Shown here in pieces: positions 1-15,314 of a DNA stretch of 64,000 bases. The notes beneath the pieces are model-generated. The model ran no database searches, was not told where the DNA came from, and saw only the letters and a program-made list of their open reading frames with translations. Origin of the DNA: Eriocheir sinensis (taxonomy: Eukaryota; Arthropoda; Malacostraca; Decapoda; Varunidae); NCBI RefSeq assembly GCF_024679095.1, contig NC_066522.1, positions 5,468,558 to 5,532,557 of the forward strand, written 5' to 3'. The first letter of the stretch is position 1, and every line of letters starts with the position of its first letter. The position numbers were made by a program, and so were the translations under genes.

Positions 1-1
1 T

Positions 2-1888
2 GTATTCTGTCCTATCGCTCCTGTACACCCTCTGGACCCACCGAAGAGGCGATGCTTCTGGCATTTTGCTTCAGCTTGGTGGGACGACCTGAGGATGTAC
101 TTTTCCGATTTCCCGTGGAATGATTACTGCTTCCAGGATAGAGACCCCTTTGTGTGTGCCCAGCGCGCCACAGAGGTGATTGTCTCAGGAATGGAGGCAT
201 ACATTTCACGTACTTTCTCTACTCCCCATGCTAAAAAGCCTTGGTTTAATCACGCTTGTTATCGTGCTGTCAAAGATAGAGAGGCAGCTCACAAAAGGTA
301 CCAGAGCCTTCGAACTCCCGCTAACCATGACCTTTACATTTCCGCCCAGAATCGCGCCAAATCTATTCTTCGGCTTACCAAAAACTCCTTTATCCATAGC
401 AGATGTCAACACCTTGCTTTCTTTAATTCTTCCAGAGACTTCTGGCACTTAACCAAAAATATCTCCTCCAATCTCACTTCTTCTTTCCCGCCTCTTCTTA
501 ACCCAGACGGCAGCACTGCCGTCTCTTCTATCTCTAAGGCTGAACTCATCGCTCAAACTTTCTGTAACAACTCCACTCTGGACGATTCTGGGTATATTCC
601 TCTTACTCATCCCCCCTCCGACTCCTTTATGCCTGTTATTAAGATTCTTCCTAATTATGTTTTCTATGCCCTCTCTGGCCTCAACTCTCAGAAGGCTTAT
701 GGACCTGATGGAGTGCCTCCTATTGTCCTTAAAAACTGTGCTTCCGTGCTGACACCCTGCCTGGTCAAACTCTTTCGCCTCTGCCTATCAATATCTACCT
801 TTTCTTCCTGCTGGAAGTACGCCTTCGTATAGCCTGTGCCTAAGAAGGGTGACCGTTCCAATCCCTCAAACTACCGCCCTATAACTTTACTTTCCTGTCT
901 ATCTAAAGCTTTTGAATCAATCCTTAACCAGAAGATTCAAAACCACTTTTCCACTAGTAATAACCTTCTATCTGATCGCTAGCATGGGTTCCGCAAGGGC
1001 CGTTCTACTGGCGATCTTCTTGCTCTCTTAACTGATACTTGGTCATCCTCTCTTAGCCGTTTCGGTGAAACTTTCTCAGTTGCGCTAGACATATCGAAAG
1101 CCTTCGATAGAGTCTGGCACAAGTCTTTGGTTTCTAAACTGCCCTCTTTCGGATTCTATCCTTCTCTCTGTTCCTTTATTTCCAGTTTCCTTTCCGGCCG
1201 TTTTATCTCTGCTGTGGTAGACGGTCACTGTTCTTCTCATAAACCTATTAACAGTGGTGTACCACAGGGCTCTGTCCTATCACCCACTCTCTTCCTGTTA
1301 TTCATCAATGATCTTCTTTCCATAATAAACTGTCCTATCCACTCATACGCTGATGATTCCACTCTGCATTATTCAACTTCTTTCAACAGAGGACCCTCTC
1401 AACAGTAATTACATGACTCCAGGCTGGAGGCTGCAGAACGCTTAACCTCAGACCTTACTATCATTTCCGATTGGGGTAAAAGGACCCTAGTGTCCTTCAA
1501 TGCCTCAAAAACCCAATTTCTCCACCTATCAACTCTATATAATCTTCCAAACACCTATCCCCTATTCTTCGACAACACTCATCTGTCACCATCTTCAACA
1601 CTAAACATCCTCTGTCTATCCTTAACTCAAAATCTTAACTGGAAACTTTACATCTCGTCTGTCACTAAATCAGCTTCCTCGAGGTTGGGCGTTCTGTATC
1701 GTCTCCGCCAGTTCTTCTCCCCCGCACAGTTGCTATCCATATACAGGGGCATTGTCCGCCCTCGTATGGAGCATGCATCTCACGTGTGGGGGGGCTCCAC
1801 TCATACAGCTCTCTTGGACAGAGTGGAGTCTAAGGCTCTTCGTGTCATCAGCTCTCCTCCTCTTACTGACAGTCTTCTACCTCTTTAT
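2..1888 (+). pseudogene. LINE-A ORF2 fragment: reverse transcriptase, three nonsense codons
   Basis: One reading frame runs from base 2 to the SINE insertion with no frameshift that I can see. It is interrupted only by in-frame stops at 830-832 (TAG), 980-982 (TAG) and 1406-1408 (TAA). The first two replace CAG codons still present in the copy near 51.4-51.55 kb, as C-to-T change would produce. RT landmarks in order: a SNYRPI-type finger motif near 870-890; motif A 'DISKAFDRVWHKSL' around 1087-1130; motif B 'SGVPQGSVLSPTLF' around 1252-1293; motif C 'YADDST' around 1345-1365. A thumb and C-terminal region follows. The product would be the RT for target-primed reverse transcription. The low lesion count suggests fairly recent insertion. 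It is not intact and cannot encode a functional enzyme as read. Confidence 0.85.
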
Positions 1889-2097
1889 TTTTTTATTATT
1901 TTTTTTTTTATTTTTTTATTTTTTTTTACGTCGTTGCCTGTTGCGCCGGTAGGCATCTTCCTGGTGGGGCCTGATGGTCGGCCCAAGGCTTCTTCCAGGT
2001 GGGGCCTGATGGTCGGCCCAAGGCTTCTTCCAGGTGGGGCCTGATGGTCGGCCCAGCCCGTTCTGGCGCAGGCGAGTGTTTATAGTGGCGCCATCTT
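1880..2097 (-). mobile_element. SINE 3' fragment inserted in LINE-A, with a 35-bp unit triplicated
   Basis: The T-rich run (about 1886-1927) is the poly-A tail of a minus-strand SINE. The body after it ('acgtcgttgcctgttgcgcc' onward to 'agtggcgccatcttg') matches the tails of the SINEs at 15983 and 18312. Only about the last 110 bp of the SINE are present. Inside it a 35-bp segment (the 'cttcttccaggtggggcc' block) occurs three times in tandem at about 1950-2055, but once in every other copy here. LINE coding sequence resumes at about 2098. Confidence 0.8.
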
Positions 2098-2385
2098 GTC
2101 ATGTTGCCTCTCTATCTTGTATCGATATTTTCACGCTGACTGCTCTTCTGAACTTGCTAACTGCATGCCTCCCCCCCTCCCGCGGCCCCGCTACACGCGA
2201 CTCTCTACTCATGCTCATCCCTATACTGTCCAAACCCCTTACGCAAGAGTTAACCAGCATCTTCACTCTTGCATCCCTCACGCTGGTAAACTCTGGAACA
2301 GTCTTCCTTCTTCTGTATTTCCTCCTGCGCACGACTTGAATTCTTTCAAGAGAAGGGTATCTGGACACCTCTCTTCCCGGACTTG
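2098..2385 (+). pseudogene. LINE-A ORF2 C-terminus, after the SINE insertion
   Basis: Continuation of the RT C-terminal region beyond the SINE insertion. It matches about 52447-52735 of the second copy. The segment encodes the family's C-terminal block (ADCSSELANCMPPP, then HAHPYTVQTP, then [14 protein letters not shown]) and ends with a stop near 2385. An ORF ending like this, with a conserved tryptophan-containing 'LWNSLP' block before a basic tail, is usual for jockey/CR1-type elements. It is separated from the RT core by the insertion, so it is non-functional. Confidence 0.75.
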
Positions 2386-2492
2386 ACGTCTCTTTCGGCC
2401 ACCTCTTTGGATTCTTTTAGTGAGCAGCGAGTAGCGGGCTTTTTTTTTATTATTGTTTACTTTTTTGTGCCCTTGAGCTGTCTCTTTTGTTG

Positions 2493-2737
<245 letters not shown>

Positions 2738-3242
2738 GTCTGGTTAAACGTGATAGTCAGTTCAATGTTAACTATTTTCTTTAGAAAATTCTCTTCTCTC
2801 GGATAATAGTCCTATTCTCTTTGTCAATTTGGTGATGACTTCACCGTAAGTGGTCATCTTTGTATCCAGATCGCGATTTCGGGTTTCTTAACCCTTCTTC
2901 AGTGGCTTGAAGTGTTCGGTGGAGGAGTAGTTTTCTGCTCGCTGGTGGAGAGAGAATGGCTGGTGCACGCCGGGTGCCCGGTATTTAAGGCGTGTCGTCT
3001 CCCTCCCCGTGTTGCGCACCGGCTGCTGATTGGTTAGGCTGGTGCGCAGCACTCCTGCGCATACTGGAGAGCCTGTAGATCTAGGGCCTGCTTGTTTGTT
3101 GGGCCCATTTCTTGTATGTTGAGGGCTTCTAGAATCGGGAGGCGTCGTTCGTCGGGGCATCTTGCGATTATGTCTGTGTTTTCTTCTAAAATTTTCCTTG
3201 TTAGCACTGTATTGTGCTTCTGTAGTAGGTGTTGGCGCGGGG
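2738..3242 (-). repeat. Pseudo-LTR of the inverted PLE copy
   Basis: Minus-strand equivalent of the pseudo-LTRs at 5147-5700 and 7776-8325. It includes the end of the GIY-YIG coding region, the 3' UTR, a hammerhead-like motif and the start of the ORF. It stops about 40 bp short of the other two, at the (TA)n array. Confidence 0.88.
2856..2911 (-). ncRNA. Hammerhead-ribozyme-like motif (inverted copy)
   Basis: On the minus strand this reads identically to the motif at 5484-5538. CTGAAGA lies at 2902-2896, a stem II hairpin follows, then GAA and the palindrome ATCGCGAT, and then C at 2869, the predicted cleavage base. CCA (2905-2903) and TGG (2868-2866) flank the core and can pair as stem I. 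Confidence 0.7.
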
Positions 3243-5146
3243 CTCCGGATGTCAGGTGGTAGCTCATTCGCCTGCTCAGCTTCATCGTTGTCATGCCGAT
3301 GTAGGTTGAGGGGAGGGCTTCGCAGATCCCTCGTTTACAAATAAACCTATAAACGACATGCGACTCCTGTGTAGGCGGCTTTTCTTCTTGGGGCTGTTTC
3401 TCATAATTAGGTGGCTTGTTTTCTTCTTGTAGTATATGACGATGTTCAGTTTCTTCTCGGGATCTGTTGGTGTGACGTTTCTTCTTATGATTTGTTTCAT
3501 TATTCTTTCATCTTCTTTATACGCAGTAGAGAAGTGTGATTTGTAGTAAATATTGATGTTATTTTTCTCCTCCGTTGTGTTGTTGGTTGCAGCGTGCCAT
3601 TGATCCATTATTTTCCTGGTTTGCCTGTAGATGTCTGCTTTGTCAAAACCGTTGTTGAGTAGTACCTGGGTAGACCGATCTATTTCATGGTGGATTTGCT
3701 GCCAGTTACTACAGTGGGTGAGTGCTCCGGATGTAGGCCCCTATGGTGGAGTCTTTGTAGCGTTTGGGGCACTCGCTCCTTCCATTGAGACAGTGACCTG
3801 GGTTAGTAGCCTTCACGTAGACAGCAGTGTTGAAGGCGTCTTGATCTTGCTTGACGAGGATATCCAGGAAAGGCATGGATCCGTTGGTGCTATGCTCGAT
3901 GGTGAAGTTTAATCCGGATAATTCTTGAAGGAGTCTTCTGAGATGTTCGGCGTCCTCGGTGCTTGTGGTTTTGATGAAAATGTCGTCGATGTAGCGGCAG
4001 TATATATCAGGTCTCTTGGTGGTCTTAAAGGCTTCTTCCTCTATGCAGCCCATGAAGAAGTTCGCCATCAGGACTCCCAGCGGGAGCCCATGGCGACTCC
4101 ATCCACTTGTTGATACTTGTTACCTCTAGGGCAGGTGAATGGTGCCTTTGTGCAGCACTCAAGAAGGCTGCGTAGCGTTGGCTCAGGGATGTCTAGGCTC
4201 GGGTGTCGTCATTATGATAAACTCGTTGCAAGATGTATTCGATGGTTCGGTCGATAGGTACGTTCTTAAATTATGATTCAACATCCAGAGAAGCGATGTT
4301 TCCTTCGTGTTGTTTGACTTGAGGATGTCAAGGAAGTCAGCTGCTGAGGTCAGGCTGTAGGTGGATGGTACATAAGGTGTCAGCGTAGCACACAGCCTCT
4401 TCGCGATGGTGTAGGTTGGCGTGGGATTTGCGATATGATGGGCCTTAGTTTGATTCCAGGCTTGTGTATCTTCACGTTGCCGTAGCAGTATCCCATTTTA
4501 AATTCTCCAGAAATCATGTTGAACTTGATGTAGTTGATTGAAAATTTACTGGTAGAAATCAGCTTGTTTAGTTTCTTTTCAAACTTTCTGTGGGGTCCTT
4601 TGTTATCTTGGTGAACTTGGTTTCGTCCTTCAGGATGTCGTCCATTTTATCCATGTATTCAGAGGTGTTCATTATGACGTATGATGCAGACTTGTCGGCT
4701 TTTCTTACAGTGATGTTATGGTCTGCTTTAAGTTGCTTAGCGGCTTCAATGTGTCGTTCTTCACGATCTTGCTTTTGCAGTTTCCTCTTGATTTGGATGC
4801 TTCTGCGACGACTTCTTGCTGGAATGTTGGCTGCACAGTAACTTCACCTCGCCTGGCTAGGTTTGCGATGTCGTCGAGTAGAATCTCACATTCTACTCTT
4901 TTTTGGTGTTTCCTCGGCTTTGTCATGACATGGCAGTTGAGACCGAAGTTTAGTAGTTCCTCTTGATCAGGTGTCAGGGTCTTGTCTGATAAATTAATGT
5001 AACCCTTGATGGGCCGGGTTTGTTTGAGCTCGCCTCCATTAAGGTTGATCAGCTTCCTCTGGTTAGATCTTGTGGTGGAGCTGCGGTGTTGGTCAGTTAT
5101 ATTCTTCAACATGGAGTCTATGGTATCTTTAAGCGTTGCACTAATG
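3243..5146 (-). pseudogene. PLE reverse transcriptase / GIY-YIG ORF, frameshifted inverted copy
   Basis: Three open pieces on the minus strand lie in order. 5146-4705 is the N-terminal part (ISATLKDTIDSMLK onward). 4068-3709 covers the RT from 'MANFFMGC' through the catalytic 'YIDD' and the 'FLDILVKQ' block. 3608-3291 is the connector leading into the GIY-YIG endonuclease, and the endonuclease C-terminus continues at 3294-3034. The breaks are short indels relative to the forward copy: one base missing near 4768 and two bases missing near 3726, plus others between pieces. The intact family protein would be an RT that uses nicked DNA made by its own GIY-YIG nuclease. This copy cannot make it. 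Confidence 0.85.
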
Positions 5147-5700
5147 CCCCGCGCCAACACCTACTACAGAAGCACAATACAGTGCTAACAAGGAAAATTT
5201 TAGAAGAAAACACAGACATAATCGCAAGATGCCCCGACGAACGACGCCTCCCGATTCTAGAAGCCCTCAACATAAAAGAAATGGAGCCCAACTTAAACAA
5301 GCAGGCCCTAGATCTACAGGCTCTCCCGAGTATGCGCAGGAGTGCTGCGCACCAGCCTAACCAATCAGCAGCCGGTGCGCAACACGGGGAGGGAGACGAC
5401 ACGCCTTAAATACCGGGCACCCGGCGTGCACCAGCCATTCTCTCTCCACCAGCGAGCAGAAAACTACTCCTCCACCGAACACTTCAAGCCACTGAAGAAG
5501 GGTTAAGAAACCCGAAATCGCGATCTGGATACAAAGATGACCACTTACGGTGAAGTCATCACCAAATTGACAAAAGAGAATAGGACTATTATCCGAGAGA
5601 AAGAGAATTTTCTAAAGAAAATAGTTAACATTGAACTGACTATCACGTTTAACCAGACATGTTTAAGAGAAAATCTCCTGCCCATATATACCCTCAATAT
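5147..5700 (+). repeat. PLE 5' pseudo-LTR
   Basis: A 554-bp segment repeated at 7776-8325 with few differences. It begins 'ccccgcgccaacacc' and ends '...ccctcaatat'. It contains the end of the endonuclease frame (to the stop at 5404-5406), a UTR with the hammerhead-like motif, and the first ~55 codons of the element ORF. Confidence 0.9.
5484..5538 (+). ncRNA. Type I hammerhead-ribozyme-like motif in the 5' pseudo-LTR
   Basis: Core residues are all present. CTGAAGA (5492-5498) matches C3-U4-G5-A6-N7-G8-A9. A hairpin GGGTT/AACCC (5500-5513) forms stem II. GAA (5514-5516) matches G12-A13-A14. The palindrome ATCGCGAT (5517-5524) supplies A15.1-U16.1 and would form stem III only between two copies. 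C5525 is H17, the predicted cleavage site. CCA (5489-5491) pairs with TGG (5526-5528) as stem I, and an outer CTT/AAG pairing is possible across an internal loop. One oddity is an extra unpaired A (5499) between A9 and stem II. PLEs are known to carry small hammerheads with minimal stem III that act as dimers. The start codon (5537) lies just 3' of the cleavage site, so cleavage would generate a 5' end about 11 nt upstream of it. Confidence 0.72.
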
Positions 5701-7775
5701 TCCCAGTGATGGGGCAGTTAATCCCAGCAAGAGACGCCGTCAGAGACCGAGCGACGAAGAAAGAAAAAGCTGCATGAAGAGGAGGATTCAAGAACTGCAG
5801 AGTAAACTACCAGAACTCCGCACCAAATTCCGTGAAACTGAAGAAAGGTGGAACAAAGCAAACATTAGTGCAACGCTTAAAGATACCATAGACTCCATGT
5901 TGAAGAATATAACTGACCAACACCGCAGCTCCACCACAAGATCTAACCAGAGGAAGCTGATCAACCTTAATGGAGGCGAGCTCAAACAAACCCGGCCCAT
6001 CAAGGGTTACATTAATTTATCAGACAAGACCCTGACACCTGATCAAGAGGAACTACTAAACTTCGGTCTCAACTGCCATGTCATGACAAAGCCGAGGAAA
6101 CACCAAAAAAGAGTAGAATGTGAGATTCTACTCGACGACATCGCAAACCTAGCCAGGCGAGGTGAAGTTACTGTGCAGCCAACATTCCAGCAAGAAGTCG
6201 TCGCAGAAGCATCCAAATCAAGAGGAAACTGCAAAAGCAAGATCGTAGAAGAACGACACATTGAAGCCGCTAAGCAACTTAAAGCAGACCATAACATCAC
6301 TGTAAGAAAAGCCGACAAGTCTGCATCATACGTCATAATGAACACCTCTGAATACATGGATAAAATGGACGACATCCTGAAGGACGAAACCAAGTTCACC
6401 AAGATAACAAAGGACCCCACAGAAAGTTTGAAAAAGAAACTAAACAAGCTGATTTCTACCAGTAACATTGCAAGCAACACCATCAAGTTCAACAAGCTTT
6501 CTGGAGAATATAAATGGGATACTGCTACGGCAACGTGAAGATACACAAGCCTGGAAACAAACTAAGGCCCATCATATCGCAAATCACGCCAACCTACACC
6601 ATCGCGAAGAGGCTGTGTGCTACGCTGACACCTTATGTACCATCCACCTACAGCCTGACCTCAGCAGCTGACTTCCTTGACATCCTCAAGTCAAACAACA
6701 CGAAGGGAAACATCGCTTCTCTGGATGTGGAATCATTATTTACGAACGTCCCTATCGACCGAACCATCGAATACATCTTGCAACGAGTTTATCATAATGA
6801 CGACACCAAGAGCCTAGACATCCCTGAGCCAACGCTACGCAGCCTTCTTGAGTGCTGCACAAAAGAGGCACCATTCACCTGCCCTAGAGGTAACAAGTAT
6901 CAACAAGTGGATGGAGTCGCCATGGGCTCCCCGCTGGGAGTCCTGATGGCGAACTTCTTCATGGGCTGCATAGAGGAAGAAGCCTTTAAGACCACCAAGA
7001 GACCTGATATATACTGCCGCTACATCGACGACATTTTCATCAAAACCACAAGCACCGAGGACGCCGAACATCTCAGAAGACCTTCAAGAATTATCCGGAT
7101 TAAACTTCACCATCGAGCATAGCACCAACGGATCCATGCCTTTCCTGGATATCCTCGTCAAGCAAGATCAAGACGCCTTCAACACTGCTGTCTACGTGAA
7201 GGCTACTAACCCAGGTCACTGTCTCAATGGAAGGAGCGAGTGCCCCAAACGCTACAAAGACTCCACCATAGGGGCCTACATCCGGAGAGCACTCACCCAC
7301 TGTAGTAACTGGCAGCAAATCCACCATGAAATAGATCGGTCTACCCAGGTACTACTCAACAACGGTTTTGACAAAGCAGACATCTACAGGCAAACCAGGA
7401 AAATAATGGATCAATGGCACGCTGCAACCAACAACACAACGGAGGAGAAAAATAACATCAATATTTACTACAAATCACACTTCTCTACTGCGTATAAAGA
7501 AGATGAAAGAATAATGAAACAAATCATAAGAAGAAACGTCACACCAACAGATCCCGAGAAGAAACTGAACATCGTCATATACTACAAGAGCAAGAAAACA
7601 AGCCACCTAATTATGAGAAACAGCCCCCAAGAAGAAAAGACGCCTACACAGGAGTCGCATGTCGTTTATAGGTTTATTTGTAAACGAGGGATCTGCGAAG
7701 CCCTCCCCTCAACCTACATCGGCATGACAACGATGAAGCTGAGCAGGCGAATGAGCTACCACCTGACATCCGGAG

Positions 7776-9255
<1,480 letters not shown>

Positions 9256-9782
9256 AAGGGAATAAATAAGAGAGAGAAAATACAGAAGAGAGTGAGTGAA
9301 AAGAAACTAGGAGACTAAAGGGTGAAAGGGCAAAGGGACACTGAGGTAAAAGAGGAGATTAGAGAGAGAAGTTTATGGATTGTGGCAAGAAAAGAGGTTG
9401 TAGAGAATGGAGGTCTTGAAGACGAGGTCGAAGAGAAGGATCATGATGTTTGATAGGTGAAAGGGTGAGGTGGAGTAGGAGGAAGAGGAGGAGGAGAAGG
9501 AGGAGGAGGTGATGTAATAGGTGAAAGGGTGTCTTTGAGGATCAGACTGGAGATTATGGAGGAGGAGGAGGAGGAGTAGGAGGGTAGGAACAGGAATAGA
9601 GGAAGGAATTAGAGGAAGAGGAGGAGTAACAGCAACAGGGAGAGAAAGGAGGGAGCAGCATTAATGGGCCGTCTCGGTGTCAACAAGCACTGTGAGGCGT
9701 CGCAAGTCCCATCTCAGACCCGGAACGACTTGAGGCTGGCTGTGCTGTGAGGAGAGAGAGATTAGTGTGGTGTGAGTTGACG
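9256..9782. other. Purine-rich intergenic DNA
   Basis: GGA/GAG-rich, strongly purine-biased on the + strand, with no ORF that resembles a gene. The GC-richer patch at 9660-9745 is unremarkable. Confidence 0.6.
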
Positions 9783-10441
<659 letters not shown>

Positions 10442-12317
10442 TAACGGGAGGGTAAATCTTGCTTTCCTGACACTTAGGGAACTCATAATGTCAACTTCTT
10501 GGTGAGTAAGTTATTTCAAGATGGCAAGAAAAGAGGAGTGAGAGGAAGAGAGTGACGGGGAGTGCGAAAAGGAAGGAGGGAAGGAAAGCAGGAAGGAAGC
10601 GTAGAATTGGAGCAAAGACGATGAGTTTACAGGTATCAAGTAGGAAGAAAAGAGCGTCACAGAGAGTAAGAGGATGGGCACACGAGGACAAGACGAGATG
10701 GGGAAAAGAAGGCATGCTGTTATTAGATGATGTTACCTGCTGCTTTTATTACATCTTCTTGCCTAATTCGCTCACTGTGAAAATTATGTAATATCGGATA
10801 AGGATACTTTCAATGGTGTAAAAGGGATAGATAGTAAACAAAAGACATAAGAAGAAAAGATAAAACATGGAATTGAAGAAGAAACGGAGAGAGAAAGAAT
10901 TAGTGGATGAATGGGAAAAAATGAAAATTGAGACCATATTTCGAAGAGTTGAAAGGGAGGGAAAAAGGAGGAAAGATCTCTATCGAAAGGAACAAAGTAA
11001 ATGTAGAAATACTGAGATTGACGGGGAGTTAAGCTGAGACAAGGGACGTGAGGAGAGGAAATAATTGAAAGGGAGAGGAAGGAGGGGAAAGTGTAGTTGG
11101 TGGGCGGGGTGGCGAGAGTGATGTTGGGTGCATCTTGTGGAACGTCACGGTTAAAGTCTACGGTGACGTTTTGCCGCATTTCATTACCCGTTGCCACGAG
11201 TGTAGTCCCGTATCTCGAAACACAAGAACATGAGATTACAAGAGGCTAACCGGCTTACACAATCCAACTCCTGTAAACCTAATACAAATTATCTCTCCTT
11301 TCCATGAAATTGATACAAAGAAAATAATGAAATGAGAAAAAAAGGGGAAATAGAAAAAAATGAGAGGAGTAAGGAAAAAATAAAATCGAACAATATTGGC
11401 AAACGAAGTAAAAGATCTTGATACAAAGAAAAAAAAGCTGAAATACGAGAAGAAAAGAAGGAGAGAAGAAATTTAATGAGTAGGAGACGACAAAGGATAC
11501 CCAGAGGACACAAAAGAAAAGAAACACAAAAGAGTTGAAACGGAGAACAAAGAAAAGCAATCAAAAGAAGGAAGAAAAGAAAACATACTACATAAAGAAG
11601 GACAACAACGTAGCTCAGAGGTGAAAGCAATACTGTCGTTAGAAAAGAAAGTAAGAGGATATCAGAAAGCACTAAAGGAAATCGAAAAAAATAAAATCAC
11701 TGAAAATATCGACTGAAAACTGAAAACAATGAAGATAAAAGTTAGAGATGAATGGGCGGAGAAGAAGTTGGATACAAAGTACGAGAGAATTTGATTTTGG
11801 TAAAAAAAAACAAAGAGCGGAGATTCAAGAAGAGAAATATGGTAAATAAGGAACAAAAGCGGAAATGAGATCAAAGGAGAGATAATCGAAAAACTGATTT
11901 AAAGAAAAGTCAATAGGAAACTGATTAAAGGAAGGAGAACAAAGTAGAGATAACAAAAAAATAAAATACAGAGCAAATACAAACAGCACACGATCGAAAA
12001 AACTGATGTGAAGAAGAGTGAAAAAGAAACTGATTAAATTTGGGAGAAAGAAGTAAAGAGAACAAAGATAAAAAAAAAAAACAGACGAGGCGAGGACGGA
12101 AGCAACGGTTCTTGACTCGCTTCAACGCGACGCAAATGTCTAAGGCTGAATGGAAGGGGAGGAGGAGGAGGAAAGGCTGATGAGGAGGAGAAGGGAGGGC
12201 AAGAAGACGAGGAATAAAAAAGAAAAAGAAAGGAAAGAGAAAAGACATAAAAGCCTGAAGAAAGGAAAGAAACATTTGGACGAAGAGGAAGATGAAGAAC
12301 ATTGAAGAAACATTGAA
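10442..12317. other. A/G-rich intergenic DNA without recognisable genes
   Basis: Long purine-biased stretch, mostly AAG/GAA-like simple sequence of low order. Reading frames open only on the pyrimidine strand and encode Ser/Phe/Leu-rich low-complexity peptides. I see no domain, splice pattern or RNA gene. Confidence 0.6.
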
Positions 12318-12480
12318 CACGGAAACACGGACGAGCAGACAAGAATGAAGCATCTTAACTTGTAATGAGGCCGCCTCCTTGTGATTTAAACTATTCGTCA
12401 AGGACTTCAATGACCAACAAAACAAATTAAACTCATTCCTGTACGTACTCACTACCAAGTTCGCTTCAGTCTTGTTGCAA
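12318..12480 (-). mobile_element. LINE family E 3' UTR remnant (possible)
   Basis: Resembles 15315-15460, the 3' UTR of the LINE-E fragment. Shared blocks are 'ggacgagcagaca', 'gaggc.gcct', 'gtgatttaaac' and a 'tgta..tac' end, in the same order and similar spacing. No coding part is attached. Confidence 0.5.
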
Positions 12481-12975
12481 CGAAGTAACGGTCCATGCGA
12501 TGTTCAAAGAAGATAATCGATTTTGCAGTAAGTAATTATGAAGGAAGCGTGTTACAATGTTGAAAGAAGAGTATCAAAGACAAGGGGAAGAATAAGAAGA
12601 CGAAAGAATGACCAGGACACGATACACAGGAGGAGAGTTCCTACGAGTCAGGATAAAAAAAAAAGAGAAGACGAGTGAACACTAGAAGCGAAGGAGGAGG
12701 AACGAGTGGGCAGTAGCAAGGGAGACTGTTTTTTAGTAAGGGGTCGAGACGAAGAGACATGGGGTGCGAGATACAGATGTTGCTGATTGAGCTGGTGATA
12801 TGGAGCAAAGAAACAGGACAAGGAAAACGAAACTGAGAAATCACGCTAGATACGAAAGGGGATAGAAGAGGAGGAGGAGGAGGAGGAGTTAGAGAAGGGC
12901 CAAGTCAGTGTCAGGAGGAGCGTCGTAAGGGAGATAAAAGATGGTGGGAGGAGCGTTAAAGGAAATGGAATGCAA

Positions 12976-12977
<2 letters not shown>

Positions 12978-13067
<90 letters not shown>
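12978..13067. repeat. (GA)n microsatellite
   Basis: About 45 uninterrupted GA units, followed by GGAGGA runs. Confidence 0.96.
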
Positions 13068-13068
<1 letters not shown>

Positions 13069-13139
13069 AGGAGGAGGAGCAGGACAACACGACTTAGTCT
13101 CTGTCTCAAGGTAATGGCTCTTTCGTGTTTAACATTAGT

Positions 13140-13505
13140 GCTCTTCTTCTCTCATCTCCTTCCTCTGCCATCTGCTTTTCCTCCTTTTTCTCTTCCTCTG
13201 CTCCTGCTTCTGTTTCCTCCTCCTCCTCCTCCTCCTCCTCCTTTAACTTTTCGTGACCCTTCTCTTCTCCTTTCTCCTTATTCTCCTTCTACTCCCCCGT
13301 CTCCTCCTCCCTCTTTTTTTCTCCCTTTCCCCCTCCTCACATCAAGTTGAGAGTTATGAGATGGGAAGGAGGAGGAGGAAGAGAAAGGGGGAAGAGGAGG
13401 AGGAAGAGGAGGAGGAAGAGGCAGAAGTAGAGGAAGAAAAAGAAGAAGAAGATCAAAAGAAGGCGACTTTGAAGTGATCACAATATGCTCTACAAGGGAA
13501 GTAAG
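13140..13505. repeat. Polypyrimidine tract switching to polypurine tract
   Basis: CTC/CCT-rich from 13140 to about 13345, then GGA/GAA-rich from 13360 to 13475. The + strand changes from pyrimidine to purine within about 15 bp, making an imperfect mirror/inverted arrangement of CCT and AGG units. Confidence 0.8.
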
Positions 13506-13507
13506 AA

Positions 13508-13510
13508 ACA

Positions 13511-13581
<71 letters not shown>
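13508..13581. repeat. (CA)n microsatellite
   Basis: About 36 CA units starting just after an imperfect 'acacccacaca' lead. Confidence 0.96.
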
Positions 13582-14900
<1,319 letters not shown>

Positions 14901-15314
14901 CCATTCCAACACTTCTGATTCATGTTAAGAGCAACTCGAAACAGGAAGAAACAAAAAAGGAAATCTTGATAACTTGAAAGATCTTACATGGGTGTGGGAA
15001 GCGGCGCAGCGGCAGAGAGTTGGGAAGAGCTCCGTATCATGGTCCTCAGGTAGGGGGTGAAGAGGTGGAGGAGGATGAAGGAAGGGGTGAGCAGGGGGGA
15101 AAGAGAGGCCAGGCATTATGGGAAGATTAAGATTAGGGAGAGGCGGAGGAGCAATAAAGGTAGTGCCAGGAGGAGGAGGAGGAGGAGGAGGAGCAAGGAG
15201 CAGGAAAAGGTACAATGTGGTGGAGATAAGAAATAAGAGATAAGGTAAAGGGAGGAGGAACTGCGGGTTATGGAGATGGGGTACGAAAGGAGGAGGAGGA
15301 GGAGGAGGAAACAT
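14901..15314. other. Purine-rich intergenic DNA with (GGA)n runs
   Basis: GGA clusters near 15168-15195 and 15288-15310. No gene recognised. Confidence 0.6.

Larger units (their letters stand above)
2738..5146 (-). mobile_element. Penelope-like element, 5'-truncated copy in inverted orientation
   Basis: Reverse complement of the forward PLE from its equivalent of about 5867 to its 3' end, nearly identical over most of its length. Its 5' end is cut and joins the forward element's first pseudo-LTR at 5146/5147, so the two stand head to head. Its 3' pseudo-LTR (2738-3242) ends in the (TA)n array. Inverted, truncated partners beside a full copy are a known arrangement for Penelope elements. This copy keeps the bases deleted at the forward copy's two frameshift sites but carries its own small deletions, so each is broken in different places. 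Confidence 0.92.
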
